A DNA stretch of 64,000 bases from Syntrophomonas sp. DTU018 (GTDB lineage Bacteria; Bacillota; Syntrophomonadia; Syntrophomonadales; Syntrophomonadaceae). The DNA lies in contig LFSR01000034.1 of NCBI GenBank assembly GCA_001513155.1, positions 21,000-84,999 on the forward strand. The letters are read 5' to 3'. A program made the position numbers and the translations under genes. Positions 1 through 9,390 of the stretch are shown here, piece by piece. Every line of letters starts with the position of its first letter. Position 1 is the first letter of the stretch. The notes under the pieces are model-generated. The model was not told the DNA's origin. It did no database searches and saw only the letters and a list, made by a program, of their open reading frames with translations.

Positions 1-533
1 CCGTTCAATTGATTGCAGAAAAGGGATTTGATAATGTGACAGTGGAGGAGATCTGCAAGAAATCCGGTGTGGCCAAAGGTCTTTTCTACCATTACTTCAA
101 ATCCAAATCTGATATAGTTATCGAAACTTACATGGATGTGGACATAAAATTCAGTGCAGAAGTTATGGCTCTTCCCGCCACCGCCACCCCTTATGACCGG
201 ATCATATGTGCGGTTTCCTTTCAAGCCCGCTATGCTAAAGCTAAAGGCCTGGAATTCGTTAAGCAGATCTACAAACACCAGTTGGATACAGGTACTGCCT
301 TTTTTATTTCGGAAGACCGTGCTTTTTTTAGATTGATACGCGATGCTATTCGTGAAGGTCAGCAGGAAAATCAGATACGCTCGGATGTCTCCGCCGAAGT
401 TCTTACTCGCTTGGTTTTAAGCATCTCCCGCGGCATCACTTATGACTGGTGCCTGCATGATGGAGATTACGACATTGAAGAGGTTATGAAAAGATCATTT
501 CTAATGCTGTTGCCCTCATTCCATACTATTTAA
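1..533 (+). CDS. TetR/AcrR family transcriptional regulator (5' end outside window)
   Basis: The reading frame is open to the left edge (codons GTT CAA before a TTG at 9), so the true start lies upstream and only the N-terminal few residues are missing. The first ~45 residues are a classic TetR helix-turn-helix: AEKGFDNVTVEEI followed by SGVAKGLFYHYFKSK. The remaining ~125 residues are the ligand-binding/dimerisation part, with no recognisable ligand signature. It stands about 200 bases upstream of an acyl-CoA synthetase on the same strand. By family analogy (FadR-type TetR repressors) it may sense acyl-CoA and control the fatty-acid genes that follow; that role is inference from position only. 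Confidence 0.88.
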   Translation, partial: VQLIAEKGFDNVTVEEICKKSGVAKGLFYHYFKSKSDIVIETYMDVDIKFSAEVMALPATATPYDRIICAVSFQARYAKAKGLEFVKQIYKHQLDTGTAFFISEDRAFFRLIRDAIREGQQENQIRSDVSAEVLTRLVLSISRGITYDWCLHDGDYDIEEVMKRSFLMLLPSFHTI

Positions 534-610
534 TTTGTACCGCCTTCAAGGTAACCTTCCTGTATTGTGTGCCATATTTATCACATACCGAATTAAGTTT
601 TTCATTTTCG

Positions 611-640
611 TTGACCGCCAGCCGGTGACCGCAGTATAAT
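611..640 (+). promoter_or_regulatory. Sigma-A type promoter for the first acyl-CoA synthetase
   Basis: TTGACC at 611-616 and a perfect TATAAT at 635-640 are separated by 18 bases. It lies 90 bases before the synthetase start at 731, and a short leader reading frame (680-718) sits between. Predicted from sequence only. Confidence 0.6.
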
Positions 641-679
641 GAGATAAATGTCGTATATTGGAGAATAAAGGAGGCGATT

Positions 680-718
680 ATGAATTTTATTGCTTTGTTG
701 GCAGTTCAATATAATTAG
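680..718 (+). CDS. Possible 12-aa leader peptide
   Basis: A start ATG at 680 is preceded by AAAGGAGGCGATT, a strong ribosome binding site, and reads MNFIALLAVQYN before TAG at 716-718. The stop overlaps the next ribosome binding site (TAGGAGGCGAC), which serves the acyl-CoA synthetase at 731. The two sites are near copies, so this could be a translated leader coupled to the synthetase, or simply a duplicated ribosome binding site. No codon bias suggests amino acid attenuation. Confidence 0.3.
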   Translation: MNFIALLAVQYN

Positions 719-730
719 GAGGCGACAAGT

Positions 731-2373
731 ATGGAAACTATCGGTTACCAGTACCAGCTTACATTACGTAGCTTTTTAGATTACGGCCTTATTTATGCCC
801 CTAACCAAGTAATTAAGTACCGGGATGAACTGCAGTTTACCTACCTGGAACACTATGAACGCGTCAAGCGGCTATCAAATGCCCGGCTTATCTGGGAGTA
901 AAACCTGGAGAAGCAGTTGGTATGCTAGAATGGGATACCCATCGGTACCTGGAAGCTCATTGGGCAATTCCCCTGTACGGCAGTCTATTTCACACCGTGA
1001 ACATCCGCATGGCCCCCGAGCAAATCGCCTATTGTATTAACCACGCTGAAGATGTAGTATTGTTCATCAACGAAGATTTTCTCCCGCTCATTGAAAGTAT
1101 TCAGGATCAACTAACCACCGTCCGGGCTTATGTGTTGATGTCGGACAAGAAAGATTTCCGCCCTGAAACTTCACTTCCCAATGTCTACTTATATGAAGAT
1201 TTACTGGCTCTGCAATCCCCTGATTACGAATTCCCAGAGATATCGGAAAACAGTCGTGCTACCCTGTGCTATACCTCAGGTACTACCGGTAATCCCAAAG
1301 GGGTTGTTTTCACTCACCGGGATCTGTTTATGCATGCGGTATCAGTGTGTATGACCTGGGGGTTATATCCGGGAGGTATGGAGTTCAGAGCCAATCAGGT
1401 ATATATGCCCCTTACTCCCATGTTCCATGTACAGGCATGGGGTGTGCCTTATTTCGCCTTCATGATGGGATGTAAATTTATCTTGCCCGGACGCTATGAA
1501 CCCGACAAGATCCTCAGATGGCTGCATGAAGAAAAGGTCAATTTCAGCCACTGTGTCACTACTATCCTGCATATGCTGGTCTTCCATCCTGATGCGGAAA
1601 AATATGACCTCAGCAATTGGCATGTAGGGTTAGGCGGTGCCAAACTCAACCGGCAGCTGGCCGAACGTGCCTGGGAACTGGGCATATTGACCCAATCCTG
1701 TTATGGAATGACCGAAACCTGTCCGGCCATGACCCTGGGACAATTGAGAGAAGAACATCTGGATCTGCCCATGGAAGACAAGATTTCTTATTATATAAAG
1801 AGCGGTATTCCCTGGATTTTCTCCCGGGTCAAAGTAGTGGATGATGACTTCAATGAACTGCCTCATGATGGCCATTCAGTCGGCAATGTGGTAGTGCGTA
1901 CTCCCTGGTGTACCCATGAGTACTTCCGTGAACCTGAAAAGACCCGGGAATTGTGGAAGAATGGCTGGCTTAACACCGGAGATGTCGGCTATATTGATCC
2001 AGAAGGTTATTTAATGATTACTGACCGTAATAAAGATGCCATTAAGTCCGGAGGCGAGTGGATTTCTACTTTGATACTGGAAGATGCCATCAGCCAATTC
2101 AAACCAGTATTAGAGTGCGCAGTTATCGGCGTACCTCATCCTCGCTGGGATGAAAGACCTTGTGCCTGTATAGCTCTCAAACCCGGAGAAACCGCTACTG
2201 CCGAAGATGTCAGAGCTCACCTGGAAAAATTCGCTGCAGAGGGCAAAATAGAAAAATGGTGGATACCGGACCTCCCCGATGGCTATTTCTTCGTAGACGC
2301 TATCCCCCACAACTACATCGGCAAGATCGAGAAAAACGTACTTCGTCAGATGTATGCGGAAAAGCATAAATAG
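731..2373 (+). pseudogene. AMP-forming acyl-CoA synthetase, interrupted by a -1 frameshift near 883-887
   Basis: Translation from ATG 731 (AGGAGG, good spacing) gives METIGYQYQLTLRSFLDYGL and runs ~56 codons to TAG/TAA at about 900. The family sequence resumes in the next frame at 'YLGVKPGEAVGML' and continues to 2373. Adding one G in the CCGG stretch at 883-887 restores one reading frame of about 547 residues, a normal length for medium/long-chain fatty acyl-CoA ligases. The AMP-binding P-loop (CYTSGTTGNPKGVVFTHR), the YGMTETCP motif and the C-terminal GDVGYIDPEGY/DRNKDAIKSGGEW motifs are intact. Either a real inactivating indel or a homopolymer sequencing error; the intact downstream part argues for recent origin or error. 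A terminator follows. Confidence 0.85.
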
Positions 2374-2386
2374 GTAAACAGATAGA

Positions 2387-2426
2387 GCAGCCAGCAGTTT
2401 ATGTAAAAAGCTGCTGGCTGCTTTTA
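2387..2426 (+). terminator. Rho-independent terminator after the first acyl-CoA synthetase
   Basis: An 11-bp perfect stem (GCAGCCAGCAG / CTGCTGGCTGC) with a ~13-base loop is followed by TTTTATT. Confidence 0.8.
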
Positions 2427-2574
2427 TTGGATTCTATCTAATACCACGTTCCAATTTGCCAGGAAAAAGCCGCCTATAAGCCAGAACACTTACCCCCCTT
2501 TTATGCCAATTTTAGTAAAAATAAGCAATATATATAAAAATATTATGATATTAAATAATATAGTGTCGTAATTA

Positions 2575-2583
2575 TGATATAAT
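2575..2583 (+). promoter_or_regulatory. Extended -10 promoter element
   Basis: TGATATAAT (TG-N-TATAAT) lies 48 bases upstream of the TTG start at 2631 in a very AT-rich stretch. No convincing -35 box is visible, which is acceptable for an extended -10 promoter. Confidence 0.4.
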
Positions 2584-2630
2584 ATTATAAATAGATCACG
2601 GAGTGAAATAAGATCAGGGGAGGGATTATC

Positions 2631-4301
2631 TTGGAAAAGCCGTGGTTAAAGGATTTTGAAGAGGATGTTGCCAAATGGCGGTCGCGCTGGGAATCGCTCT
2701 ATGACGAGGGGATACCTACAAAGTATGACTATGAGAGGTACCCGCTTAAGTACTGGTTTAACCATTGGGCGGACAAGCATCCGCAGAAACCCTACATACT
2801 CATGGGAGATATGCAGTTTGATTACGGTACGGTCAATATTATTGCCCGGAAACTGGCCAATTCCCTTTTAGGGTTGGGGGTTAAAAAAGGTGACCGGGTA
2901 GCCATAATGGCTCCCAATGTGCCGCAATACCTGTTTTCCCTGCACGCGCTTCTGAAGATCGGTGCTATCGAAGTACCCGCCAACCCCCTCTATACGGTTC
3001 CGGAATTAAGGGTGCAGTTTGCCGACAGCGGTACGGAAACGGTTATTGTCATGGCTATGTTCGCTTCCAAAGCCATCGAATTGTTAAAAGATCCGGAATC
3101 ACCCGTTAAACGAGTAATAGTATTCCAAATACCCAGCGCGCCGGTGGAAGTGGAAAAAGGCGACAATATTTATGATTTTATGGAATTGATCGGTCCGGCC
3201 AGTGACGCAGAACCCGGTGTAGAAGTTTATGCCGGAGACATCTGCCGGCTCCAGTACACGGGAGGTACTACCGGGGTTCCCAAAGGTTGTGTATTGACCA
3301 ATGCCATGATGTGGTCCCAGTGTATCCGTACGGCAGTTTGGACCACCAGCAATTTTAAGCTGATTCCTTATGATGAAGTCAGAACCCTGTGTGCTATTCC
3401 TTTGAATCATATCTATGGTCTGAATGCCAATGTCAACATTTGCCTTTATTGCGGGGGATCCATAGTGCTGGTAGCCCAGCCTACTCCTGATAATTTATTA
3501 GCGGCTATTGAGCAGCATCGTCCTAATTTATTTGCTGCTGTACCGGCCATGATAATAGGACTAAATAATCATCCTAAGATTGCTGAAGCAGATATTACTT
3601 CTCTAAAGGGTATATTCTGTGGTTCGTCCCCCCTGGCAGTTGAGACCATGAAGCGATTCGAAGAACTTACTGGCGGAAAAATATTTGAAGGGTACGGACT
3701 TTCTGAAACGATTAATATACTTACGGTCAATCCGGTATTCAGGCTGCGTAAACCGGGCAGCTGCGGCATAGTATGGCCGGATACGGATTTAGTAGTGGTG
3801 GATGTAGAAACCGGTACCAAGGTAATGCCCCGGGGAGAATTGGGCGAGTTAATAGCCCGCGGTCCGCAGGTTATCAAGGAATACTGGAATAATCCAGAGG
3901 AAACGGCCAATGCTGTCCGGGACGGCTGGTTCTACACCGGGGACATAGTATACATGGATGAAGACGGGTTTGTTTTCATTGTAGACCGGAAGAAGGATAT
4001 GATTATCTGCAGCGGATTTAACGTGTATCCCCGGGATGTTGACGAAGTCCTCTATGCTCATCCGGCCATTATGGAAGCCTGTGCGGTAGGAGTTCCCGAT
4101 CCCAAACGGGGGGAAACCGTAAAAGCCTATGTAGTGGTGAAACCAGGGCAGACTCTTACTGAAGAAGAAATCATTGCTCACTGCCGGGCCAACCTGGCTC
4201 CCTACAAAGTGCCTACCATAATAGAGTTTATCGATGCCATTCCCAGGACGGCAGTAGGAAAACCCGACCGGAAAGTCTTGCGGGCCATGCATAAAGGATA
4301 A
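2631..4301 (+). CDS. Long/medium-chain fatty acid--CoA ligase (AMP-forming)
   Basis: Activates a fatty acid to acyl-CoA through an acyl-adenylate, feeding beta-oxidation or lipid synthesis. The 556 residues match the full length of the ANL superfamily. Visible motifs: the phosphate-binding loop LQYTGGTTGVPKGCVLTN, the adenine/substrate motif FEGYGLSETINI, the hinge GWFYTGDIVYMDEDGFVFIVDRKKDMI, and the catalytic lysine region PRTAVGKPDRKVLR near the C-terminus. The TTG start is chosen because GGGGAGGGATTATC precedes it. It follows a related but frameshifted synthetase, which it could back up functionally. Chain-length preference cannot be read from the sequence. Confidence 0.93.
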   Translation: MEKPWLKDFEEDVAKWRSRWESLYDEGIPTKYDYERYPLKYWFNHWADKHPQKPYILMGDMQFDYGTVNIIARKLANSLLGLGVKKGDRVAIMAPNVPQYLFSLHALLKIGAIEVPANPLYTVPELRVQFADSGTETVIVMAMFASKAIELLKDPESPVKRVIVFQIPSAPVEVEKGDNIYDFMELIGPASDAEPGVEVYAGDICRLQYTGGTTGVPKGCVLTNAMMWSQCIRTAVWTTSNFKLIPYDEVRTLCAIPLNHIYGLNANVNICLYCGGSIVLVAQPTPDNLLAAIEQHRPNLFAAVPAMIIGLNNHPKIAEADITSLKGIFCGSSPLAVETMKRFEELTGGKIFEGYGLSETINILTVNPVFRLRKPGSCGIVWPDTDLVVVDVETGTKVMPRGELGELIARGPQVIKEYWNNPEETANAVRDGWFYTGDIVYMDEDGFVFIVDRKKDMIICSGFNVYPRDVDEVLYAHPAIMEACAVGVPDPKRGETVKAYVVVKPGQTLTEEEIIAHCRANLAPYKVPTIIEFIDAIPRTAVGKPDRKVLRAMHKG

Positions 4302-4320
4302 GTAAACTGTTTAAAACAAT

Positions 4321-4357
4321 AGCAGCCTCCCTATAACAGGGAGGTTGCTGTGGTTTT
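4321..4357 (+). terminator. Rho-independent terminator
   Basis: A 12-bp stem (AGCAGCCTCCCT / AGGGAGGTTGCT, one G-U pair) with a 5-base loop is followed by GTGGTTTT, just after the second acyl-CoA synthetase. Confidence 0.75.
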
Positions 4358-4496
4358 GGGAATAGAGTATTTAGGGTGAAGCCTCTGCCATAAACCGCAT
4401 TTTAATTTCCGTCTCACCTTCCCAAATTGGCTGAACATATGTTAACTGATTACAGCCAAAAACGCTTCCAGTTTATAACCTACCACCCATGGTTTT

Positions 4497-4610
4497 TTAA
4501 TATGCGGTCCAGCCCCCATCGGCCACCAGCAGGGTTCCGTTTATAAAACTGGCATCATCGGAGGACAGGAACAAAGCGGCGGCGGCAATTTCCTCCGGTG
4601 CACCGGTACG
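4497..4610 (-). pseudogene. C-terminal remnant of a short-chain dehydrogenase/reductase
   Basis: On the minus strand the last ~35 codons before TAA read [20 protein letters not shown] then [15 protein letters not shown]. This is the canonical C-terminal end of an SDR protein of the FabG type. Upstream in this frame the similarity stops abruptly, and no Rossmann TGxxxGxG motif or YxxxK active site is present nearby. The gene is therefore a decayed fragment, not a functional enzyme. A nominal start at 4694 would give 65 residues but most of that N-terminal part is unrelated. Confidence 0.75.
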
Positions 4611-4742
4611 CGCGTTCAGATTTGATCCAGCTGTACAACGCTCTGCACCAAAGGGATGGGGATTGCTGCTTACCTCCAAGCATCTAAAATTCAATTACTA
4701 TTATGCTTGGCCGGCAGGCAAAGTATGCGTTTTTCAACCGTT

Positions 4743-5348
4743 TTATCCTACACTGCTTATTTTTCGGGAGTGTAGAAAGTCTATCCAGTGTTTAACTTCA
4801 CTCCAGTGTTTCACGGGAATGATGTTGTCGGCTTGCAGGTGACGGTTATAGGGATATTCGAACATTATCACCGGCAGAAGGGGACAGAGTTCACTTACCA
4901 GTTCATAATGATCCTCAATCATTACATCCACCTGGTATTCCTGGCAAATGGACAATTTGCTGAAAAAGTGCATATTGCTGGTGGCATTTAATATCAGCCG
5001 GTCATAGCTTATGTTGTTGCGCTTAAGCCAGCTGATGGTTGCTTCCTTCACCTGAGGAAATTTGAGGTTGCGGGAAGTGATCAGAATTATTTCATGCTGC
5101 TTGTTCAGCTCGGCCAGTACTTCCGCCGCCTGGTCCTTGGGTTTCATCTCGTAATAGATACGAGCCAGGTATTTGTCAAAAAAAGCATCGGCCTCAGCCG
5201 TAGACCATCCCAGAGCATCTTCCAGGTAGTAATAGCGCAGGTCAGGAACAGTGTTCAGGCCTCTTTCCCGCCCGTAAATTTCGGCATAGTGCATTATCAT
5301 CTCGGTAGTATGGGTAATGGTGTTATCTATATCCACACCTATAATCAT
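4743..5348 (-). CDS. HAD-family 5'(3')-deoxyribonucleotidase-like protein (NT5C type)
   Basis: A 201-residue HAD-superfamily phosphatase. The N-terminus GVDIDNTIT supplies the DxDxT nucleophile motif; ITSRNLKF is motif II; VDVMIEDHYELV is the acidic motif that binds magnesium. The overall arrangement and length fit the small deoxyribonucleotidases (NT5C family), which dephosphorylate nucleoside monophosphates, though substrate is not provable here. It starts at an ATG with GGAGGGTAGCACC upstream. It lies alone on the minus strand between an SDR remnant and a divergent acyl-CoA dehydrogenase. Confidence 0.75.
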   Translation of the reverse strand: MIIGVDIDNTITHTTEMIMHYAEIYGRERGLNTVPDLRYYYLEDALGWSTAEADAFFDKYLARIYYEMKPKDQAAEVLAELNKQHEIILITSRNLKFPQVKEATISWLKRNNISYDRLILNATSNMHFFSKLSICQEYQVDVMIEDHYELVSELCPLLPVIMFEYPYNRHLQADNIIPVKHWSEVKHWIDFLHSRKISSVG

Positions 5349-5592
5349 GGTGCTACCCTCCTGGCAACTTCACATAATAAATTCTCTTCTCCTTATCCAT
5401 CTATCTTAACGGCAATAGCTGCTGCTTACAAGAGCATCATTACCTGGAACCGCTCCTAAGCCTCTCCAGGGCTGGCAATTAATTTCAGCTTAATCGATTT
5501 TTGACTGGAGGATATAGTATTATGAAATTAGTTAGATGTTAGAGTCTATGCATATTATGGTAAGGAGGATACCAGGGAAGGGGAGGGATCAG

Positions 5593-7173
5593 ATGTCTTT
5601 ACCGGATCGGAATAATCCCTACAATTTTGATGAGTTCCTAGAGTGGCGCAATAATGTGGATTATTATGCTGACGATCCTTTTATCCAGAAGGTGGTCAGG
5701 CATTTTGCCAGGGATGAGTGGGAGTTAGTGGACCGGGAAGCCCGGGCTGTTTCCAAGAAAGCCTCTTACCGGTGGCGGGACATGGCTAATGCCATTGCCT
5801 GGCCGGAAAAGCGGCCCTATATCATGCATTACGATGGGCACAGACACCGCATTGACCGTATTGTCAGGCCTAAAGAAACGGAGATAATGGAGCGGGAGGT
5901 CTTTTCAGAAGGGCTGTTTTCTGAGAAAACTTCTCCCTGGGTCAAGTTAATCAAGATGTATATCATTTACCAGAACGGTGAGGCCTGCATAGCCTGTCCC
6001 ATTACCTGTACCGAAGGTCTGGTGGAGATATTGAAAAAGTACGCCGACACGGAGGAGACCCGGCGGATTTTGCAGCACTGCCAGGAAGGCCTTGACGGTG
6101 AGTTTGCCATTGGGGCCCAGTACCTTTCGGAAATCCAAGGGGGTTCCGACGTGCAGGCCAATGTGCTGGAAGCGGTGCAGGAGGATGGGCAGTGGCGCCT
6201 TTACGGGACCAAATTCTTCTGCTCAGCCACCCATGCCGATTATGCGGTGGTAACTGCCAAACCGGCGGGCTCGGAAAAGGTAGCCTTATTCGTAGTTCCA
6301 TCCTGGCTGCCGGGCAACAAGGAAAAGGAAATCCGCAATGGTTACACCATTGACCGGATAAAATGGAAGATGGGGACCAGCGAACTGACTACGGCGGAGA
6401 TTACCTTTAACGGGGCAGTGGCCTACCCCCTGGGACCGCTGGACCGGGGCATCGCCAATGTAGTAGGGATTGTACTGACATACTCCCGCCTTACCGTAGG
6501 GTTATCTGCGGCCGGTTTTATGACCCGGGCAGTGCGCGAGGCCAAGAAGTACGCGGAATTCCGGGAAGCCTTCGGCGCTAAAATCGGCCAGTTCCCGCTG
6601 GTGGCCGGGCAACTGCAACGTATAGATAAGTTAACCAAGCAAACGGTAGCCGGAGCCTTCAAGGTTTACCAGCAGTTTCTCCAGCTGCAGGAGGGAGCGG
6701 CCGGCGAGGGAACTGAACAGCGCAAGCGGGCTTTTGAAGTCCGCGAGCTGATCATGCTGCAGAAGATGGCCGCCTCCTGGGACTGCACAGAGGTGATCCG
6801 CACGGCTATGTCCATCTTCGGCGGGCATGGAGTAATGGAGGATTTCTCGGCACTTCCCCGCCTGTACCGGGATTCGGCGGTGAACGAACTGTGGGAAGGA
6901 CCGCGCAATGTTCTTTTGATGCAGGTCTACCGCGACTGCCAGAAAGCCTCCGGCTGGTATGATCCCAAAGAGTTTATAGCCAATTTGCTGGCCGGATACG
7001 ACCCGGAGGTTATCGCCCAACTGCAGCAGGAATTTCAGGAACTGCTGGCTTATCCCAGTCTGCTGCAGTTAGATGAGGAAACCATGAAAGCTGCCGAGCG
7101 CTGGGATAAATTCTGCCATGACCTCTTTCATGCCTACCAGCTCAACGCTCTCCGGGAGGTTGAGGCAGAGTAA
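5593..7173 (+). CDS. Acyl-CoA dehydrogenase, AidB-like
   Basis: A 526-residue flavin-dependent acyl-CoA dehydrogenase. Visible features: the substrate/FAD-binding stretch GAQYLSEIQGGSDVQAN (near residue 175), a central GTKFFCSATHADYAVVTAKP beta-domain, MGTSELTTAEITFNGAVAYP, and the C-terminal ELWEGPRNVLLMQ, where the glutamate sits in the usual catalytic region. A long N-terminal extension and the GGHGVMEDF motif resemble the AidB subgroup. The ATG at 5593 is preferred over an in-frame ATG at 5536 because GGGGAGGGATCAG precedes it and the family begins there. It faces an acyl-CoA synthetase across a shared terminator, consistent with fatty-acid degradation. The electron acceptor is unknown. 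Confidence 0.9.
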   Translation: MSLPDRNNPYNFDEFLEWRNNVDYYADDPFIQKVVRHFARDEWELVDREARAVSKKASYRWRDMANAIAWPEKRPYIMHYDGHRHRIDRIVRPKETEIMEREVFSEGLFSEKTSPWVKLIKMYIIYQNGEACIACPITCTEGLVEILKKYADTEETRRILQHCQEGLDGEFAIGAQYLSEIQGGSDVQANVLEAVQEDGQWRLYGTKFFCSATHADYAVVTAKPAGSEKVALFVVPSWLPGNKEKEIRNGYTIDRIKWKMGTSELTTAEITFNGAVAYPLGPLDRGIANVVGIVLTYSRLTVGLSAAGFMTRAVREAKKYAEFREAFGAKIGQFPLVAGQLQRIDKLTKQTVAGAFKVYQQFLQLQEGAAGEGTEQRKRAFEVRELIMLQKMAASWDCTEVIRTAMSIFGGHGVMEDFSALPRLYRDSAVNELWEGPRNVLLMQVYRDCQKASGWYDPKEFIANLLAGYDPEVIAQLQQEFQELLAYPSLLQLDEETMKAAERWDKFCHDLFHAYQLNALREVEAE

Positions 7174-7243
7174 GCATAAGCTTACACTATAAACATATAC
7201 GTAACAAGCTAATAAAAAAGTAATAGGTTAATATTAAAAAATG

Positions 7244-7278
7244 GAAAGGACTGGCAACATTTGTTAGCCAGTCCTTTC
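7244..7278. terminator. Bidirectional terminator between convergent genes
   Basis: An 11-bp perfect stem (AAAGGACTGGC / GCCAGTCCTTT) with A-rich left and T-rich right flanks serves both the acyl-CoA dehydrogenase (plus) and the acyl-CoA synthetase (minus). Confidence 0.8.
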
Positions 7279-7295
7279 TCGATTGGGGTAGTATA

Positions 7296-8975
7296 TTAAG
7301 CTTTGGCAGCGGCCATCCGTTCGAGAACCATGTCCCGCAGCTGGCGTTTGAGCAATTTGCCTACATTGCTTTCCGGCAGTTCGTCCCAGATTTCTATAAC
7401 GGTAGGCCATTTGTATTTGGCCAGGAGGGGCTTGCAGAATTCCATGAACTCCTCGGGGGTTGCGGTTTCTCCTGCTTTCAGGGATATGTAAACTCCCACA
7501 TTCTCGCCTCGTTTTGCATCGGGGATGCCGATGGCCGCTACTTTGTTGACCTTGGGGTGCTGGTAGAAGACTTCCTCTATTTCCCGGGGATAGATGTTGT
7601 AACCGCTGGAAATAATCATGTCCTTCTTCCGGTCAACCACATAGAAATAGCCATCCTCATCCATGTAGGCTATATCCCCGGATTTCAGCCAACCGTCCTC
7701 AGTAATAGCCAGGGCGGTTTCCTCGGGTTTGTTGTAATAGCCGCTGGTTACCTGAGGGCCTCTGAACCACATTTCCCCGGGCTGACCTACCGGAGCATCC
7801 TGGCCGGTTTCAATGTCCACTATGCGAATCTCCGTATCAATCCAGCCCACACCGATGCTTCCGGGTTTGCGGGGACCTCCTTTATAAGGGTTGAGGTGAG
7901 TTTGGGGGGATGTTTCCGACATACCAAATCCTTCGCAGATCATGGCTCCGGATATCTCTTCAAAACGATGCAGTACCTCCACCGGCAGGGAAGCTCCTCC
8001 CGAAAACAGACCCTTGAAACAGGTAAGATCAGTTTTAGCCAGGTCAGGATGCTGGAGCATGCCTATATAATGGGTAGGTACCAGGGGGGCAAAATTGGGC
8101 CGGTAAAGGCGGATAGCTTCCAGCAATGCATCGGGGGTGGGTTTGGGTATTAATACGTTGCGCCAACCCATGTATATAGGAAGATTCATGGCTACCTGCA
8201 TACCTAGAATATGAAATACCGGAGTAGCGGCCAGCATGGTTTCCTTACCGGGCTCCGCATCGAATATCCAGGCAACATACATCTGGACCATGGAACTCAG
8301 ATTGCTGTGGGTCAAGATTGCCGCTTTAGGAAGCCCGGTAGTTCCGCCGGTGTACTGCAAAACAGCCATATCCGTCCAGTTTACTTCTACCTCGGGGGGC
8401 TGGGGTGGATACTTATCCAAACACCATTTAAAGTCATACACATCTTCGGCCTTGGGCAGGGGTGCGGCGGGAATAGATCCCTCTTTATCTGCCGGCAGGT
8501 AATCAGCCAGTGAAGCAGATACTATCTGTTTGATCCCGGTGCGGGGACGCAGGGCCGTCATGCGTTCAGCGAGCCAATCTAAGCAAACCAGCACTTTGGA
8601 ACCGGAATCATTAAATTGGTATTCAAGTTCCCGATCAGTATACAGGGGGTTGTTCATAACCGCCACTGCTCCCAGTCTCATGATGGCATAGTAGGTCACC
8701 ACCGTGTGGATGCAGTTGGGAAGCAGTACGGCAACCCGGTCACCTTTCCGTACCCCAAAGTCAGCCAAACAGGTGGCAAAGCGATCCACCATGTCTTTGA
8801 GGTCCAGATAATTCAGGAAATAACCCTGAAATATAAGAGCTACGTTATAAGGATAGCATTTAGCCGCGTTTTCAAGCATGTGGGGGATACATATTTTTTT
8901 ATACTCAATATGCGCTGGAACCTGCGGAGCATAATGCTTAAGCCATGGTTTATCTTGGTATCTTATCTTTGACAC
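7296..8975 (-). CDS. Long-chain fatty acid--CoA ligase (AMP-forming)
   Basis: A 559-residue ANL-family ligase. It carries LQYTGGTTGLPKAAILTHSN (AMP loop), CEGFGMSETSPQTHLNP, SGDIAYMDEDGYFYVVDRKKD and the terminal LPESNVGKLLKRQLR with the catalytic lysine. I place the start at the GTG at 8975 (VSKIRYQDKPWLKHY), preceded by GGAGG. An in-frame ATG at 9068 is unlikely because it would abut the predicted -10 box (rc of 9075-9080). The N-terminus DKPWLKHYAPQVP is typical of bacterial FadD-like proteins. It is divergent from the aldehyde dehydrogenase operon and convergent with an acyl-CoA dehydrogenase. Confidence 0.92.
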   Translation of the reverse strand: MSKIRYQDKPWLKHYAPQVPAHIEYKKICIPHMLENAAKCYPYNVALIFQGYFLNYLDLKDMVDRFATCLADFGVRKGDRVAVLLPNCIHTVVTYYAIMRLGAVAVMNNPLYTDRELEYQFNDSGSKVLVCLDWLAERMTALRPRTGIKQIVSASLADYLPADKEGSIPAAPLPKAEDVYDFKWCLDKYPPQPPEVEVNWTDMAVLQYTGGTTGLPKAAILTHSNLSSMVQMYVAWIFDAEPGKETMLAATPVFHILGMQVAMNLPIYMGWRNVLIPKPTPDALLEAIRLYRPNFAPLVPTHYIGMLQHPDLAKTDLTCFKGLFSGGASLPVEVLHRFEEISGAMICEGFGMSETSPQTHLNPYKGGPRKPGSIGVGWIDTEIRIVDIETGQDAPVGQPGEMWFRGPQVTSGYYNKPEETALAITEDGWLKSGDIAYMDEDGYFYVVDRKKDMIISSGYNIYPREIEEVFYQHPKVNKVAAIGIPDAKRGENVGVYISLKAGETATPEEFMEFCKPLLAKYKWPTVIEIWDELPESNVGKLLKRQLRDMVLERMAAAKA

Positions 8976-9074
8976 TCTGATATACACCTCCAAACTTTCC
9001 CCATCTGAAACCACAGACAACCATCCAAACCAATCCCCCTCCCTATCACCTCCAGAAAAATATTTCATGTCTTA

Positions 9075-9080
9075 ATTATA
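9075..9080 (-). promoter_or_regulatory. -10 element for the minus-strand acyl-CoA synthetase
   Basis: The minus strand reads TATAAT here, about 100 bases upstream of the GTG start at 8975. The surrounding 60 bases are strongly AT-rich; no clear -35 box. Confidence 0.35.
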
Positions 9081-9390
9081 TCTTATTGATATAAATATTT
9101 CGTTACATAATAAATAAAATGTTTTTATTACAAAGTGGCTTTACATGTTATATCCTGCTGGGCTCCCCTACATGACAGTACAAAATTGTTTCTCCAGTTA
9201 ATCGGTAGTGGTAAATTTCACGGTGATACACAGAGACAGTTTGTGGGCAGGATGGCAGCATATTATCCCGCAATACTCTTGACATAAATTTCCTCTCACA
9301 GGAACATAAACATATAGGGAACACTTGGTTTATCCCAAAATGATGCTGGGAAAATCTGGGTGAAAAGAAAAGGAGGGATGCCGTCACACG

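Noticed and set aside
922..2373. Acyl-CoA synthetase beginning at ATG 922
   Set aside because: This internal ATG has no ribosome site and would remove the conserved N-terminal ~65 residues, which are found upstream in another frame.
5522..5542. A 6-codon leader (MKLVRC) before the AidB-like gene
   Set aside because: Although GGAGG precedes it at 10 bases, the frame is too short and has no sign of a regulatory role.
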